This document shows positions 1 to 10,743 of a stretch of DNA of 64,000 nucleotides, piece by piece. The stretch lies in NCBI GenBank assembly GCA_007858575.1, contig CP042279.1, positions 6,045,001-6,109,000 of the forward strand, written 5' to 3'. The stretch's first letter is position 1. The number at the start of each line of letters is the position of its first letter. Source of the DNA: Streptomyces sp. WAC08241 (GTDB lineage Bacteria > Actinomycetota > Actinomycetes > Streptomycetales > Streptomycetaceae). The notes under the pieces were generated by a model. The model did no database searches and was not told where the DNA came from. It was given only the letters and a program-made list of their open reading frames with translations. A program made the position numbers and the translations under genes.

Positions 1-1095
<1,095 letters not shown>

Positions 1096-1170
1096 GTTGC
1101 TCGCGTCCACTGTGTTAGTTCTGAAGCAACGAACTCCCTTTGCCGGTTGAGTTCGTGAACTTCATAGAGT

Positions 1171-1287
1171 TTCGGTGGTCATAGCGTTAGGGAAACGCCC
1201 GGTTACATTCCGAACCCGGAAGCTAAGCCTTTCAGCGCCGATGGTACTGCAGGGGGACCCTGTGGGAGAGTAGGACACCGCCGAACA
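1171..1287 (+). rRNA. 5S rRNA
   Basis: A 117-nt 5S rRNA follows the 23S by about 75 nt, as in a standard rrn operon. It starts TTCGGTGGTCATAGCG and ends ACACCGCCGAACA, whose ends pair to form helix I. The conserved loop sequence CCCGGTTACATTCCGAACC is present. Confidence 0.97.
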
Positions 1288-1292
1288 TTTTG

Positions 1293-1328
1293 CTCAACCC
1301 CGGACCTTGTCCGGGGTTGAGGCATTTT
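1293..1328 (+). terminator. rrn operon terminator
   Basis: A perfect 13-bp stem (CTCAACCCCGGAC, loop CTT, GTCCGGGGTTGAG) starts six bases after 5S and is followed by GCATTTTGC. This is a rho-independent terminator closing the rRNA operon. Confidence 0.93.
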
Positions 1329-1368
1329 GCGTTCCGGGCACGTTCCGGACGCGTCCTAGGCTTGTGCC

Positions 1369-2015
1369 ATGCGATACGACTTGGTCATCTTCGACAACGA
1401 CGGTGTGCTGGTGGACAGCGAGCCGATCTCCAACACCCTGTTGGCCGGCTACCTGACGGAGCTCGGGCACCCCACCTCGTACGAGGACTCGTTGCGGGAC
1501 TATATGGGGTCCGCCATGCACCGCGTCCACGACCTGGTCGAGGAGCGGACCGGGCAGCGGTTGCCCGTGGACTTCGACGACGTCTTCCACGCGCGCGTCT
1601 TCGCCGCGTTCCAGGCCGAGTTGGAGCCCGTGCCCGGGGTCGAGGACGTGCTGAAGCGGCTCGTCGACGCCGGGTGCCGTACTGCGTGGCCTCCTCGGGG
1701 AGCCACGAGCGGATCAGGGTCGGGCACCGGAAGACCGGGCTCGACGCCTGGTTCCGGGACGAGAACGTCTTCAGCTCCGAGGACGTCGGCCGGGGCAAGC
1801 CGGCGCCCGACCTGTTCCTGCACGCCGCCGCGCGGATGGGCGTCGAGCCCGCGCGGTGCGTCGTGGTCGAGGACAGCCGGCTCGGCGTGCAGGCCGCCCT
1901 GGCCGCCGGGATGGACGTGTACGGGTTCACCGCGATGACCCCCGAGGAGAAGCTCGCCGGAGCCCGGGGGTTCTTCCGCAGGATGGACGAGCTGCCCGCG
2001 GTTTTGGGTCGGTGA
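1369..2015 (+). CDS. HAD-superfamily phosphatase (beta-phosphoglucomutase-like)
   Basis: About 215 residues once one frameshift is repaired. The N-terminus begins MRYDLVIFDNDGVLVDSEP, giving HAD motif I (DNDGVLVDSE). The frame changes near 1676, where GCCGGGTGCC needs a fourth G. It then continues with motif II region CVASSGSHERIR, motif III lysine in GRGKPAPDLFLHAA and motif IV VVVEDSRLGVQAA. The order and spacing match PGM/gph-like HAD phosphatases that act on small phosphorylated metabolites in the cytoplasm. The substrate cannot be read from the sequence. It sits alone between the rrn terminator and an MFS gene, 43 nt upstream of the latter. Confidence 0.85.
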
Positions 2016-2058
2016 TCCATCTACCCAGGGGTAGTTTCCGGCCGTACGCTGTGCCGCC

Positions 2059-3259
2059 ATGACGGATGCGCGGTTGCGGCGTGGGCGGGGATCCCTGGCG
2101 GTCGGTTTCTTCGCGCAGGGGTCGCCTTCGCCCTGCTCGTGACCCGGATACCGGCGATCCAGGACCGGTACGGGATATCCGACGCGCTGCTTCCCGCCTT
2201 CCTGGCCGCCGTGCCGGTCCTCGCCGGAGTGGCGAGCGTGACGACCGAGAAGGTCGTCGCCCGGGTCGGGCCGGCCGTCGTCCTGCGGTGGGCGCAGCCC
2301 TTCGTGCTCCTCGCCCTGCTCGCCGTGGGGGCCGGTACGGAGCTGTGGCAGGCCGCCGTCGCCCTCGGGCTCTTCGGGATCGCCGTGGGCGCCCTGGACG
2401 CCTCGATGAACATGCTGGGCGTGAGCCTCCAGCGGGCGTACGGCCGCAGCATCATGCTCGGCTTCCACGCCTCGTACAGCCTCGGCGGGATCGTCGGGGC
2501 CTCGCTCGCCTGGGCGGGGGCGCACTGGCACCTGTCGCTGTTCACGTCCTACCTGCCGGTCGTGGCCGTCCTGGTGCCCCTCGCGCTCGTCGGCAGCCGC
2601 TGGTACGCGGCCGGCGGCGACGCGCCCGGTGCGGAGGAGGGCGGGGAGGAGGGGAGCGGCGGGATCGCGTTCAAGCTGCTGCTGCCGCTCTGCCTCGTCA
2701 TGACCTTCGCGTACATCGGAGACTCCACGGTCGCCAACTGGAGCGCCAAGTACCTCCAGGACGTGCTGCACGGCTCCGAGGAGCTGGCGACCGTCCCGTA
2801 CAACGCGTACATGGTGACGACGCTCCTCGGGCGGGCCGTCGGGGACGTCGGGGTGCGCAGGCTCGGGGCCGCGGCGGTCGTGCGCGGCGGGGCGGTGCTC
2901 GCGGCGCTCGGGTTCGGGCTCGTCGCGGTGGCACCGGGGCCTGGGCGGGGATCGCCGCGTTCACGCTCCTCGGGCTCGGGCTCAGCGTGCTCGTGCCGCA
3001 GACCTTCGCCGCCGCCGGGCGGCTCTTCCCCGGGAACAGCGACGCGGCCGTGGCCCGGCTCAACGTCTTCAACTACGTCGGATTCCTGGTCGGGTCGCCG
3101 CTCGTGGGGGCGCTCGGGGACGCGTGGAGCTACCGGGGCGCCATGCTGGTGCCGATGGTGCTCGTCCTGGTGACGGTGGTGTACGCCACGTCGTTCGGCT
3201 CGCGGGCGGCCCGATACGGTGGCGGGCATGAGCGGCCGCGCACTGTTGATGTGGGATGA
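2059..3259 (+). CDS. MFS transporter
   Basis: Major facilitator permease of roughly 400 residues. I start it at ATG 2059 (MTDARLRRGRGSLAVGFFAQG). A G is missing near 2122 (CAGGGGTCG), after which the protein continues FALLVTRIPAIQDRYGISDALLPAF. A second deletion near 2935 (GTGGCACC) separates the last two or three helices (AWAGIAAFTLLGLGLSVLVPQTFAAAG). Many hydrophobic segments are evident, with a charged cytoplasmic loop in the middle near 2630. It resembles drug/sugar efflux-type MFS proteins, substrate unknown. Its 3' end overlaps the start of the AcuC gene by about 30 nt, so the two are probably co-transcribed. Confidence 0.85.
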
Positions 3260-4403
3260 AGCTGTCACGCAGTACGACTTCGGGTCCGAGCATCCGATGG
3301 ACCCGGTACGGCTCGCGCTGACGATGTCGCTGGTGCGGGCCTACGGGCTCGACCGGGCGGTCGACGTGGTCGCGGCGAAGCCGGCCGGGGACTCGACGCT
3401 GCGGCTCGTGCACCGCGAGGACTACGTGGCGGCCGTGCGGGCGGCCTCGGCCGATCCGCGCCGCGCCGACCAGGCGTACGGGCTCGGCACGGTCGACGAT
3501 CCGGCGTTCGCCGGGATGCACGAGGTGTCCGCGCTGATCGCCGGGCAGTCGGTGGGCGCGGCGGAGGCGGTCTGGCGCGGGGAGGCCGCGCACGCGGTCA
3601 ACTTCTCCGGCGGGCTGCACCACGCGATGCCCGGGGCGGCGGCCGGCTTCTGCGTCTACAACGACGCCTCGCTCGCCATCGCCCGGCTGCTCGAACTGGG
3701 CGCGGAGCGGGTGGCGTACGTGGACGTGGACGTGCACCACGGGGACGGGGTGCAGGCGGCGTTCTGGGAGGACCCGCGGGTCCTGACGGTCTCGCTGCAC
3801 GAGCACCCCAGGACCCTGTTCCCGCAGACCGGCTGGCCGGAGGAGACCGGTGCGCCGGGGCCCGGCGAGGGCGGGGCCGTGAACGTGGCGCTTCCGGCCG
3901 GGACCGGGGACGCGGGGTGGCTGCGGGCCTTCCACGCGGTCGTGCCGGAGCTGATCGCGGACTTCCGGCCGCAGGTCCTGGTGACCCAGCACGGCGCGGA
4001 CACCCACTTCGAGGACCCGCTCGCCCACCTGGCGGTCTCCCTCGACGCGCAGCGGGCGGTCCAGGAGGCCTGTCACGAGCTGGCGCACGAGCACGCCGGG
4101 GGCAAGTGGCTGGCGCTCGGCGGCGGCGGGTACGCGGTGGTCGACGTCGTACCCCGGTCGTGGACGCACCTGGTGGGGATCGCGGCGCACGCGCCCGTCG
4201 ACCCGGCCTCGGTGATCCCGTCGTCCTGGCGGGACGAGGTGTACGCGCGGACGCGGCAGTTGGGGCCGGCGCGGATGACGGACGGGCGGTGGCCGGTGGA
4301 CTTCCGGGACTGGGCCGAGGGATACGACCCGGCGGACCGGCTCGACCAGGCGGTGCTCGCGACCCGTAGGGCCGCCTTCCCGCTGCGGGGGCTGCTGGCC
4401 TGA
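3228..4403 (+). CDS. acetoin utilisation protein AcuC-like (histone deacetylase family)
   Basis: Intact protein of about 391 residues starting MSGRALLMWDEAVTQYDFG. ATG 3228 is chosen because family members start here; a GTG nine bases upstream is possible. Class I HDAC hallmarks are present: HHAMPGAAAGFCVYND, the metal-site VDVDVHHGDGVQ, and the downstream QHGADTHFEDPLAHL and LALGGGGY. AcuC-type enzymes remove acetyl groups from lysines, classically regulating acetyl-CoA synthetase. That role is inferred from the family only. It overlaps the MFS gene upstream and is followed by a 9-nt repeat tract and a phosphatase-family gene. Confidence 0.93.
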   Translation: MSGRALLMWDEAVTQYDFGSEHPMDPVRLALTMSLVRAYGLDRAVDVVAAKPAGDSTLRLVHREDYVAAVRAASADPRRADQAYGLGTVDDPAFAGMHEVSALIAGQSVGAAEAVWRGEAAHAVNFSGGLHHAMPGAAAGFCVYNDASLAIARLLELGAERVAYVDVDVHHGDGVQAAFWEDPRVLTVSLHEHPRTLFPQTGWPEETGAPGPGEGGAVNVALPAGTGDAGWLRAFHAVVPELIADFRPQVLVTQHGADTHFEDPLAHLAVSLDAQRAVQEACHELAHEHAGGKWLALGGGGYAVVDVVPRSWTHLVGIAAHAPVDPASVIPSSWRDEVYARTRQLGPARMTDGRWPVDFRDWAEGYDPADRLDQAVLATRRAAFPLRGLLA

Positions 4404-4453
4404 ACGGTTGGACGGCTTGAACGGCTTGGACGGCTTGGACGGCTTGGACGGCT
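4404..4453. repeat. 9-nt tandem repeat (RACGGYTKG)
   Basis: Six near-perfect copies of a 9-base unit, mostly GACGGCTTG with AACGG variants, lie immediately after the acuC stop. It is one of several GC-rich minisatellites in the window (compare 6112 and 47080). Confidence 0.9.
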
Positions 4454-4500
4454 GAACCTCCGCCCGCCCGGGGAACGTCCTACCGGAAGTTACGCCGACG

Positions 4501-5370
4501 GTGGGGCGTCCTGGAGGTTCGCGTCCCCGGGCGGCCGTGTTCCGGCAGCATCGGGAGGGTGTTGAGTACCGGGCGCTGCGGGCGCATCTGTTGGCGGCGG
4601 GGTTGGCGGGCACGGTGGCGACCCCGCGGGAGGAGAACCTGCGGAGCTACCGCCTCTTCGCCGCGCGCGATCCCCGGGTGCTGCTCGGGCTCGACCCCGT
4701 ACGGGGCTGGGACGAGGCCGAACTGCTGCGGCTCATGGCCGAGAAGTGCGGGGTGTCGGGGACCCGGGGCACCGGTCGGGGCCGGACGTCATCGATCCGG
4801 AGCGCACGCTGCGGGGCCTCGACGCCTTCGCGGAGCGGCTCGGCGCGGCGGCGGCGCGGCGGGTCCCGGTGCTCCTGGGCACGGGCCATCCGCACCGGCT
4901 GCTCGGTTTCTACGCCGTACTCGCAGACGCCTTGTCGGCGGCGGGATGTCTTGTCCTCACCCCGGCGCAGGGGAGATGTGTCGACATAACGACCCGGTTC
5001 GGCGTACGCACGCTCCTCCTCGACCACGCGCGCGGGGTGGTGTTCGTACGGGAACCCGGACCGCCCGGGGACGGGCGCGCACCGGGGCGCACTCCCATTC
5101 GCCGCTACCGGTCAGGGCCGCCCTGGAGAGCGCGGCCGACTCCGGCGGGCCGCTTCCGGAGCTGGTGGTCGGGGACCACGGATGGGTCTGCGGGGCAGGT
5201 CAGCTCGGTATCGAGGCCATCGGGCTCGCCGACACGGACGATCCCGCGCTGTTCGTCGGGGAGGTGGAGGGCAGGTGTCGGCGGTGGTTCCGCTTGACGA
5301 CGGCGTGCGCTCCGCCTCGTACCTCCCGCTGACGCGCTATGTGCTCAATCGGGCCCGTCTGTCACGGTAA
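4501..5370 (+). CDS. phosphatase-family protein (actinomycete), three frameshifts
   Basis: The repaired reading gives about 290 residues: AHLLAAGLAGTVATPREENLRSYRLF, then DVIDPERTLRGLDAFAERLG, VPVLLGTGHPHRLLGFY, ELVVGDHGWVCGAGQLG, ADTDDPALFVGEVEG and VVPLDDGVRSASYLPLTRYVL. This order matches a Streptomyces family that is routinely annotated 'phosphatase' without biochemical proof. Single G deletions sit near 4757, 5085 and 5268, each in a G run. The GTG at 4501 is the best start I see but is not certain. It follows acuC in the same orientation after the 9-nt repeat tract. Confidence 0.7.
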
Positions 5371-5496
5371 ACGGCCGGTGGCAGCTCCTCTTCCCCACTC
5401 GTACCACCCGCCCCTACTCTGGATCGTGAGCGCTCGACGACGAAGAGTCACCGGAGGGAAGCCGGTGGGCGTCGCGGCGGAAGGTACAGGTGGGTC

Positions 5497-5705
5497 ATGG
5501 CTGCTGGCGATCGACCTCTCAACGAGGTCAAGTTTCTGACCGTGGCGGAAGTCGCCTCGGTGATGCGCGTCTCGAAGATGACCGTGTACCGCTTGGTGCA
5601 CAGCGGTCATCTGCCGGCGATCCGGGTGGGCAGGTCCTTCCGGGTGCCGGAGCAGGCGGTGCACGAGTACCTCCGGGAGTCCTTCGTGGGGTGGGGACCG
5701 CGTAG
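5497..5705 (+). CDS. bdtA: small HTH excisionase/BldC-like regulator (probable bdtA)
   Basis: A protein of about 69 residues: a short N-tail, then LTVAEVASVMRVSKMTVYRLV, a MerR-type helix-turn-helix, then VGRSFRVPEQAVHEYLRE. Read literally the ORF runs to 5808. Restoring one G in GTGGGGTGGGG near 5690 gives the compact ending GVGTA and a stop at 5705, the length usual for this family. It is a sequence relative of the developmental regulator BldC. Its position two genes upstream of the epimerase/acyltransferase pair and near bldN matches, from memory, the S. coelicolor BldD target bdtA; that name is therefore an inference. The upstream region (5371-5496) shows no clean BldD box. Confidence 0.72.
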
Positions 5706-5898
5706 CGAGCGCGCGGCGCGTCGCCGGAAAGTCCGGGAGGACCCCGGGCGGCCCCCGGGAGAGCCGGATATCGCCCTCGGATTACGACCGGGGTGCTCGG
5801 GACGGTAGGCTAGGCCGACGTAGGTCGTGTGGGCCCAGACGCCCCGCACCGATTTCCCGCCGAGGCGGGAATGTTCCGAGAAGTGAGCGAGGGTAGTC

Positions 5899-5997
5899 GT
5901 GGGCTCTGTTATCAAGAAGCGGCGCAAGCGGATGGCGAAGAAGAAGCACCGCAAGCTGCTCAAGCGCACGCGCGTTCAGCGTCGCAACAAGAAGTAA
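5899..5997 (+). CDS. ribosomal protein bS22 (AURKAIP1/COX24-domain microprotein)
   Basis: A 32-residue, extremely basic protein beginning MGSVIKKRRKRMAKKKHRK and ending RVQRRNKK. It starts at GTG 5899 and stops TAA at 5997. It closely resembles the tiny mycobacterial 30S protein bS22 seen near the decoding centre in cryo-EM structures, and it carries the COX24/AURKAIP1 motif. The gene is intact and has no overlapping rival. Because it is so short, automatic annotation often misses it. Placement between a small regulator and an SDR gene does not inform its function. Confidence 0.88.
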   Translation: MGSVIKKRRKRMAKKKHRKLLKRTRVQRRNKK

Positions 5998-6111
5998 GGC
6001 GACCGCTGCACCGCAGCATTCAGTGCGTCGGGCGTGGCCCTTCACCGTTCGCGGTGGAGGGCCACGTCTTTATTGCGCGGAAATCTGGAAGCGCTACGGT
6101 GGCGACCTACA

Positions 6112-6182
6112 GAACCGGCGGAACCGGCGGAACCGGCGGAACCGGCGGAAGCGTTCCGCGGAAGACGGACGGAAGACGGACG
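6112..6182. repeat. tandem repeats GAACCGGCG x4 and GAAGACGGACG x2
   Basis: Four exact copies of GAACCGGCG (6112-6147) are followed by two copies of the 11-mer GAAGACGGACG (6161-6182), directly upstream of the epimerase start. The last copy abuts GGAAGG, the likely ribosome binding site of that gene. Confidence 0.92.
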
Positions 6183-6195
6183 GAAGGCGCTGATC

Positions 6196-7258
6196 TTGGG
6201 CAAGGTCGTGCTCGTCACCGGTGCCGCCCGGCACCTCGGCGGCCGCTTCGTGCGGCGGATCCAGCGGGACCCCGAGGTGGAGCGGGTGATCGCGGTGGAC
6301 GCGGTCGACCCGGCGCACCAGCTCGGCGCCGCCGACTTCGTGCGGGTGGACATCCGCCGCCCCGAGATCGCGAAGGTCCTCGTCGAGCACGACGTCGACA
6401 CGGTGGTCCACCTGGACGTCACCGGGACGGCCCTCGGCGGGCGGCCGGACGTCGGTCAAGGAGACCAACGTCATCGGCACCATGCAGTTGCTCGGCGCGT
6501 GCCAGAAGTCGCCGCGGATCGCGCGGCTCGTCGTCAAGTCCAGTACGAGCGTGTACGGCTCCGCGCCGCGCGACCCGGCCGTCTTCACCGAGACGACGCC
6601 CGCGAAGGCGCTGCCGAGCGGGGGCTTCGCGAAGGACGCCGTCGAGGTCGAGGGGTACGTACGGGGCTTCGCCCGGCGCCGCCCGGACGTGGCGGTGTGC
6701 GTGCTGCGGTTCGCGAACATCCTGGGGCCCCGGATCGACTCCCCGCTGACCGAGTACCTGGCGCTGCCGGTCCTGCCGACCGTCCTCGGCTACGACCCGC
6801 GGCTCCAGTTCGTCCACGAGGACGACGTGATCGACGTCCTGCGCCTGGCGGCGCACGAGCCGCGCCGGGCCACCCAGAACAGCGGCACCTTCAACGTGGC
6901 GGGGACGGGGTGCTGCTCCTCTCCCAGTGCGCGCGGCGGCTCGGCCGGCCGACGGTGCCGGTGCTGCTCCCGGCGGTCACCTGGTGGGGACGGCGCTGCG
7001 CACGGTCGGGATCACCGACTTCGCGCCCGAGCAGATCCGGCTGCTCACCCACGGCAGGGTCGTCTCGACGGTCCACACGCGCGAGGTCTTCGGCTTCTCG
7101 CCCCGGCACACGACGGCGGAGGCCTTCGCGGACTTCGCGCGCGGCCGGGGGCGGGGCTGCTGCCGCCCGAGACACTGGCCGGGGCGGTGGACCGGCTCGC
7201 CGGACGCCTGGCCCCCGCTTCTCCTCCCGGAGTTCCCACAGTTCACGACGGCGCCTGA
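6196..7258 (+). CDS. NAD-dependent epimerase/dehydratase (extended SDR)
   Basis: About 350 residues after repairing about four deletions (near 6440, 6900, 6985 and 7150). It starts at TTG 6196, eight bases after GGAAGG, with LGKVVLVTGAARHLGGRF, a Rossmann nucleotide-binding loop. Further blocks are ADFVRVDIRRPEIAKVL, the serine region VVKSSTSVYGS, LRFANILGPRIDSPLTEYL and QFVHEDDVIDVLRLA. The canonical Tyr-x3-Lys is not evident, as in atypical SDR members. It lies 15 nt upstream of the acyltransferase, and the pair is a likely operon, suggesting a lipid- or envelope-related role. That is inference. Confidence 0.82.
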
Positions 7259-7273
7259 GGAGGCCCGACTGCG

Positions 7274-8309
7274 ATGGCGGACGCCAAGGTCATTCCCTTC
7301 GACGACGACCGTTCACGGGCCTGTCGCCGCCCCTCCCGGACCGACGGCGAGGCGGCGGCCGTACGGGCTCTGCCGGGGCCGCAGGAGCCGGAACTCCCCG
7401 CCGCCCGGACGGCGGAGGAGGAGCTGGCGACCCCGCCGCCGTCCCGGAGCCGCCGGCCGCCGGGGGTGCCGGGGCGGTTGGGAGCGGCGGCTCGCGGGCG
7501 GGCTCGCGTTCTGCGGCGGCGGATCACCGGCGAGTACGAGGTCGACGAGTTCGGCTACGACGAGGAGCTCACCGACCAGGTCCTGATGTCGCTGCTGCGC
7601 CCGCTGTACGAGAAGTACTTCCGGGTGGAGGTGAAGGGCGTCGAGAACATCCCCGACAAGGGCGGGGCGCTGATCGTCGCCAACCACTCGGGGACGCTGC
7701 CGCTGGACGGCCTGATGATGCAGGTCGCCGTCCACGACCGCCATCCGGCGGGCGGCACCTGCGGCTGCTCGCCGCGGACCTGGTCTTCGTGCTGCCGGTC
7801 GTCAACGAGCTGGCGCGGAAGGCGGGGCACACGCTGGCGTGCGCGGAGGACGCGGAGCGGCTGCTGCGCGCCGGCGAGATCGTCGGGGTGATGCCGGAGG
7901 GCTTCAAGGGGATCGGGAAGCCCTTCGGGGAGCGGTACAAGCTCCAGCGGTTCGGGCGGGGCGGGTTCGTCTCGACGGCGCTGCGGGCCGGGGTGCCGAT
8001 CGTGCCCTGCTCGATCGTGGGCGCGGAGGAGATATACCCCATGGTCGGGAACGCGAAGACGCTGGCGCGGATCCTGGGCCTGCCGTACTTCCCGCTGACG
8101 CCGACCTTCCCGTGGCTGGGCCCGCTGGGGCGCTGCCGCTGCCGACGAAGTGGACGATCCAGTTCGGGGAGCCGATCCCGACGGACTCGTACGCGCCGGA
8201 GGCGGCGGAGGACCCGATGCTGATGTTCAACCTGACGGACCAGGTGCGGGAGCAGATCCAGCACACGCTGTACAAGCTGCTGGTACAGCGGAGGTCGGTG
8301 TTCTTCTGA
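7274..8309 (+). CDS. 1-acylglycerol-3-phosphate acyltransferase-like protein
   Basis: About 345 residues. A charged, proline-rich N-terminal region of roughly 90 residues precedes the PlsC-type domain. Block I is ALIVANHSGTLPLDG (the His-Asp acyltransferase motif) and block III is VMPEGFKGIGKPFGERYKLQ with its phosphate-binding residues. The invariant proline block is VPIVPCSIVGAEEIYP. Deletions occur near 7755 and 8128. Family members transfer an acyl chain to lysophospholipid at the membrane. The long N-terminal extension is typical of this Streptomyces subgroup. Likely co-transcribed with the SDR gene upstream, followed by a strong terminator. Confidence 0.85.
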
Positions 8310-8366
8310 TCGTTTCCGGCAGGAGCAGGGCACGAAGGCCTTCCGACCGGAGCAGGGCATGAAGAA

Positions 8367-8394
8367 GGGGCGCCCCCGTCCGTGGGGGCGCCCC
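8367..8394. terminator. bidirectional terminator
   Basis: A perfect 11-bp stem GGGGCGCCCCC / GGGGGCGCCCC with a 6-nt loop lies between two convergent genes (the acyltransferase on plus and rsbN on minus). It can serve both. Confidence 0.85.
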
Positions 8395-8402
8395 TCCTCC
8401 TG

Positions 8403-9650
8403 CTAGCGAGCGTCCTCGCTGTCGATGCCGAGGCCCGGAAGCAGGCCCGGCAGGATGGGCGGGATGGTGACGTCGGGGACGTCCGGGACGGGCTGGTCTG
8501 CCGCCGGCGGGGACGTGGGCGTCCCGGACGGGGAGGGCTTGAGCAGTCCGCCGCTGCCGCCGCCGATGAGGCCGTCGTCCTTCGGCGGGGCGGTGGTGGT
8601 GCCGTCCGTGGTCGGCCGGTGCCCGTGCCGGGGGTCGACGGGCGGGGCGCGGTGGACGTACCGCCCGAGGAGGGCGTCTCCCGGCCGGTCGGCGGGCGCT
8701 GGGTGGCCGTCTCCCCGGTCTCCCGCGAGGTGCTGGGCGTACTGCGCGGGCCCTCGGTGCCGGCCGTGCCCCTCTCGGGGACGCGGGGAGCACCGACTGG
8801 AGCGGCTCGACCTCTTCGTCTATGGCGTCGAAGACGTCCGTGACCTCGTTGCCGACGTCCGTGAGCTGGACGGGGAGCCGGTCGCGGAGGCCGTCCCAGG
8901 TGTCCCGGTGGGCCTGGGCGAAGGAGTTGAGCCGGGCCATCGGGGCGAGGGCGCCGTCCCGCTCGTACGCCTGGCGGAGCAGCCGGTGGCCCTCGGTGGC
9001 GTCGTGCTTCATCCCGCCCAGGACCCGGCGGATCTCGGCGAGCGACTCGTGGTCGAGGTCGCCCGCGCGGCCGCGCTCCATGAGGCGGCGCGCCTCGCTG
9101 AGGCGGGTGGAGGCCTGGTCGAGGTAGATGCCGCCGCGGTCCGCGTCGTCGTCCGCCATGCCCAGCTTGATGTCCTCCATCCCGCGCTTCAGCCCGTAGA
9201 GCGAGTCACCGGGAAGGGCGTCGGAGCTGGCGGCGGCCACTCCGCCGAAGGCTCCCGCGGCCACGCCGACCGTGAGGCCGCCGGCGGCGAGGCCCTTGGT
9301 CCAGCGGGACCGGGGCGCAGCTTCCGGAGCGGGGAGGCCCGGTGGGCCCCTTGCCGGTGGACGTCCGCTGCTCCGGGACGGTGGGGCCCGCGGCGGCGGT
9401 CCCTCCATGAGCATCGCTTCCATGGCGGCGATCATCCTGGCCCGATGCACCACTTTGACCTCGGGATCGAGCTGCGGCTTGGGCAGCTCGCCGAGTCCGT
9501 TCGCTAAGGCCAGGAGCCGTCCTGCTCCGCAGGTTCGGCCGGTTCGACCGGGGTCTCGGGCTGCTCGGCCGCAGCGCCCTCGGACGCCCGGTCCTCCAGG
9601 GCCTGGGCGAAGGCGTTCGCCCGCCGGTGCGCCGATACGTTCGCGATCAC
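8403..9650 (-). CDS. rsbN: RsbN, membrane anti-sigma factor for BldN (DUF5667)
   Basis: Starts at GTG 9650 (reading MIANVSAHRRANAFAQAL), preceded by the strong site GAGGAGGTG. A cytoplasmic sigma-binding region ends around RMIAAMEAMLMEG. A single transmembrane helix follows (KGLAAGGLTVGVAAGAFGGVAA). Next comes a helical extracytoplasmic DUF5667 domain (LPGDSLYGLKRGMEDIKLGM, GGIYLDQASTRLSEARRLME). A Pro/Gly-rich tail ends PGLGIDSEDAR. Deletions occur near 9520 and at several points between 8600 and 8800. RsbN is known in S. venezuelae to sequester BldN. Position immediately downstream of bldN and the domain layout support the assignment. Confidence 0.85.
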
Positions 9651-9780
9651 TGGCGGCACCTCCTCTCGTCATGACGGTCGACTCCCCGGGGTGTCCGGAG
9701 GGTTGCACACCTTGAGCGCATCCACACGAAAGAGTGAGTGGCTGCGGGCACGGCGTGACCACAGGGAGCCTGCATCCCGC

Positions 9781-9809
9781 ACAACGAGCGGCGCGGCACT
9801 TGGGTTACG
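9781..9809 (-). promoter_or_regulatory. putative BldN-dependent promoter of rsbN
   Basis: On the minus strand CGTAAC (9809-9804) is followed after 17 bases by CGTTGT (9786-9781). As I recall it, the BldN promoter consensus is close to CGTAAC - spacer - CGTTGA. The predicted start lies about 125 nt before rsbN, so the anti-sigma gene would be activated by the sigma factor it restrains. Such an autoregulatory promoter is reported for S. venezuelae rsbN. The hexamer match is seen; function is inference. Confidence 0.55.
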
Positions 9810-9845
9810 CGCGAGAGATGATCGGACCAGTGCGTCATCGAGGCG

Positions 9846-9858
9846 TCACCGACTGTGA
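9846..9858. promoter_or_regulatory. BldD-box-like palindrome
   Basis: TCACCGACTGTGA is a perfect fit to the BldD pseudo-palindrome TNAC-N5-GTNA. It lies between bldN and rsbN, about 40 bp upstream of the proposed rsbN -35. BldD with cyclic-di-GMP represses early developmental genes, and bldN is a known target. Binding at this exact place is inference. Confidence 0.45.
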
Positions 9859-9958
9859 GTTGGACGGGGGTTGTGGGACATGTGGGGAGGGGTGGGGACG
9901 GGGCCGGGGCCGGGGCCGGGCGCGTGGGGGCGCCGGACGGCGCCCGGTCGGCGTCCGG

Positions 9959-10743
9959 TCAGCGGGCGTCGTCGGGGAGGAGGCGGGCCAGGGTGCGGAC
10001 CGCCCGGTACTGGAGGGTCTTGATCGCCCCTCGTTCTTCCCCATGACGCGGGCGGTCTCGGCGACCGAGAGGCCCTGGAGGAAGCGCAGGGTCACGCACT
10101 CCTGCTGCTGGGGGTTGAGGCGGCGGACCGCGTCGAGGAGGGCGGCGTTGGAGAGGGACTCCAGGACGGAGTCCTCGGGGCTGCGTTCCACCTCGTTGGC
10201 GTCGAGCATCTCGCCGGTGGTGACCTCGAGCCGGAAGCGGCTGGACTTGAAGTGGTCCGCGACCAGGTTCCGGGCGATGGTGACCAGCCAGGCGCCGAAG
10301 TCGCGGCCCTGCCAGGTGAAGGTGGAGATCCGGCGCAGGGCGCGCAGGAAGGTCTCGCTGGTGAGGTCCTCCGCCGTCGCCTTCCCGCCGACGCGGTAGT
10401 AGATGTAGCGGTAGACCGTGTCGCTGTACTGGTCGTACAGGCGACCGAAGGCCTCGGCCTCGCCCGCCTGGGCGCGCTCGACGAGGTCCATCATGCGGGC
10501 GCTGTCGCTGTCCGCGGCGGGACGGCGGGAGGCGGTCGGGGCTCCGGAGCGGGCGCCCCGTCTGCCCACGGCGGCGCCGCCGTCGGCCAGGGCGTAGCAA
10601 GGCCCGACGGGTGCCGGTGCGGCGAAGGCGAAGGCGGGGACAGGGCCGGCGTACGCGGTGGGGACGAAGCCGCGCAAGTGGTCGAGGACCGTTGCGCGCA
10701 GCGTAGCCAGGCCCGAGGCGTCAACCCCGACGTGTGGGTACAC
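9959..10743 (-). CDS. bldN: BldN, developmental ECF sigma factor
   Basis: Starts MYPHVGVDASGLATLRATVL with the unusual N-terminal extension of about 83 residues that in S. coelicolor BldN is proteolytically removed. Sigma region 2 follows (AFGRLYDQYSDTVYRYIYYR, ATAEDLTSETFLRAL, FGAWLVTIARNLVADHFK). Region 4 is LNPQQQECVTLRFLQGLSVAE, then IKTLQYRAVRTLARLLPDDAR. One deletion near 10033 (GAGGGGCG needs a fifth G) breaks the frame just before IKTL. BldN drives chaplin, rodlin and bldM transcription for aerial hyphae. Identity to known BldN is visible along the whole length, so the name is secure. Confidence 0.96.

Noticed and set aside
1500..4613. Minus-strand open frames of 423 and 514 codons opposite the HAD, MFS and acuC genes
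   Set aside because: Antisense to recognisable genes; no motifs; composition of shadow frames.
8425..9507. Plus-strand 360-codon frame opposite rsbN
   Set aside because: rsbN on minus has start signal, membrane helix and DUF5667 blocks; the plus frame has none.
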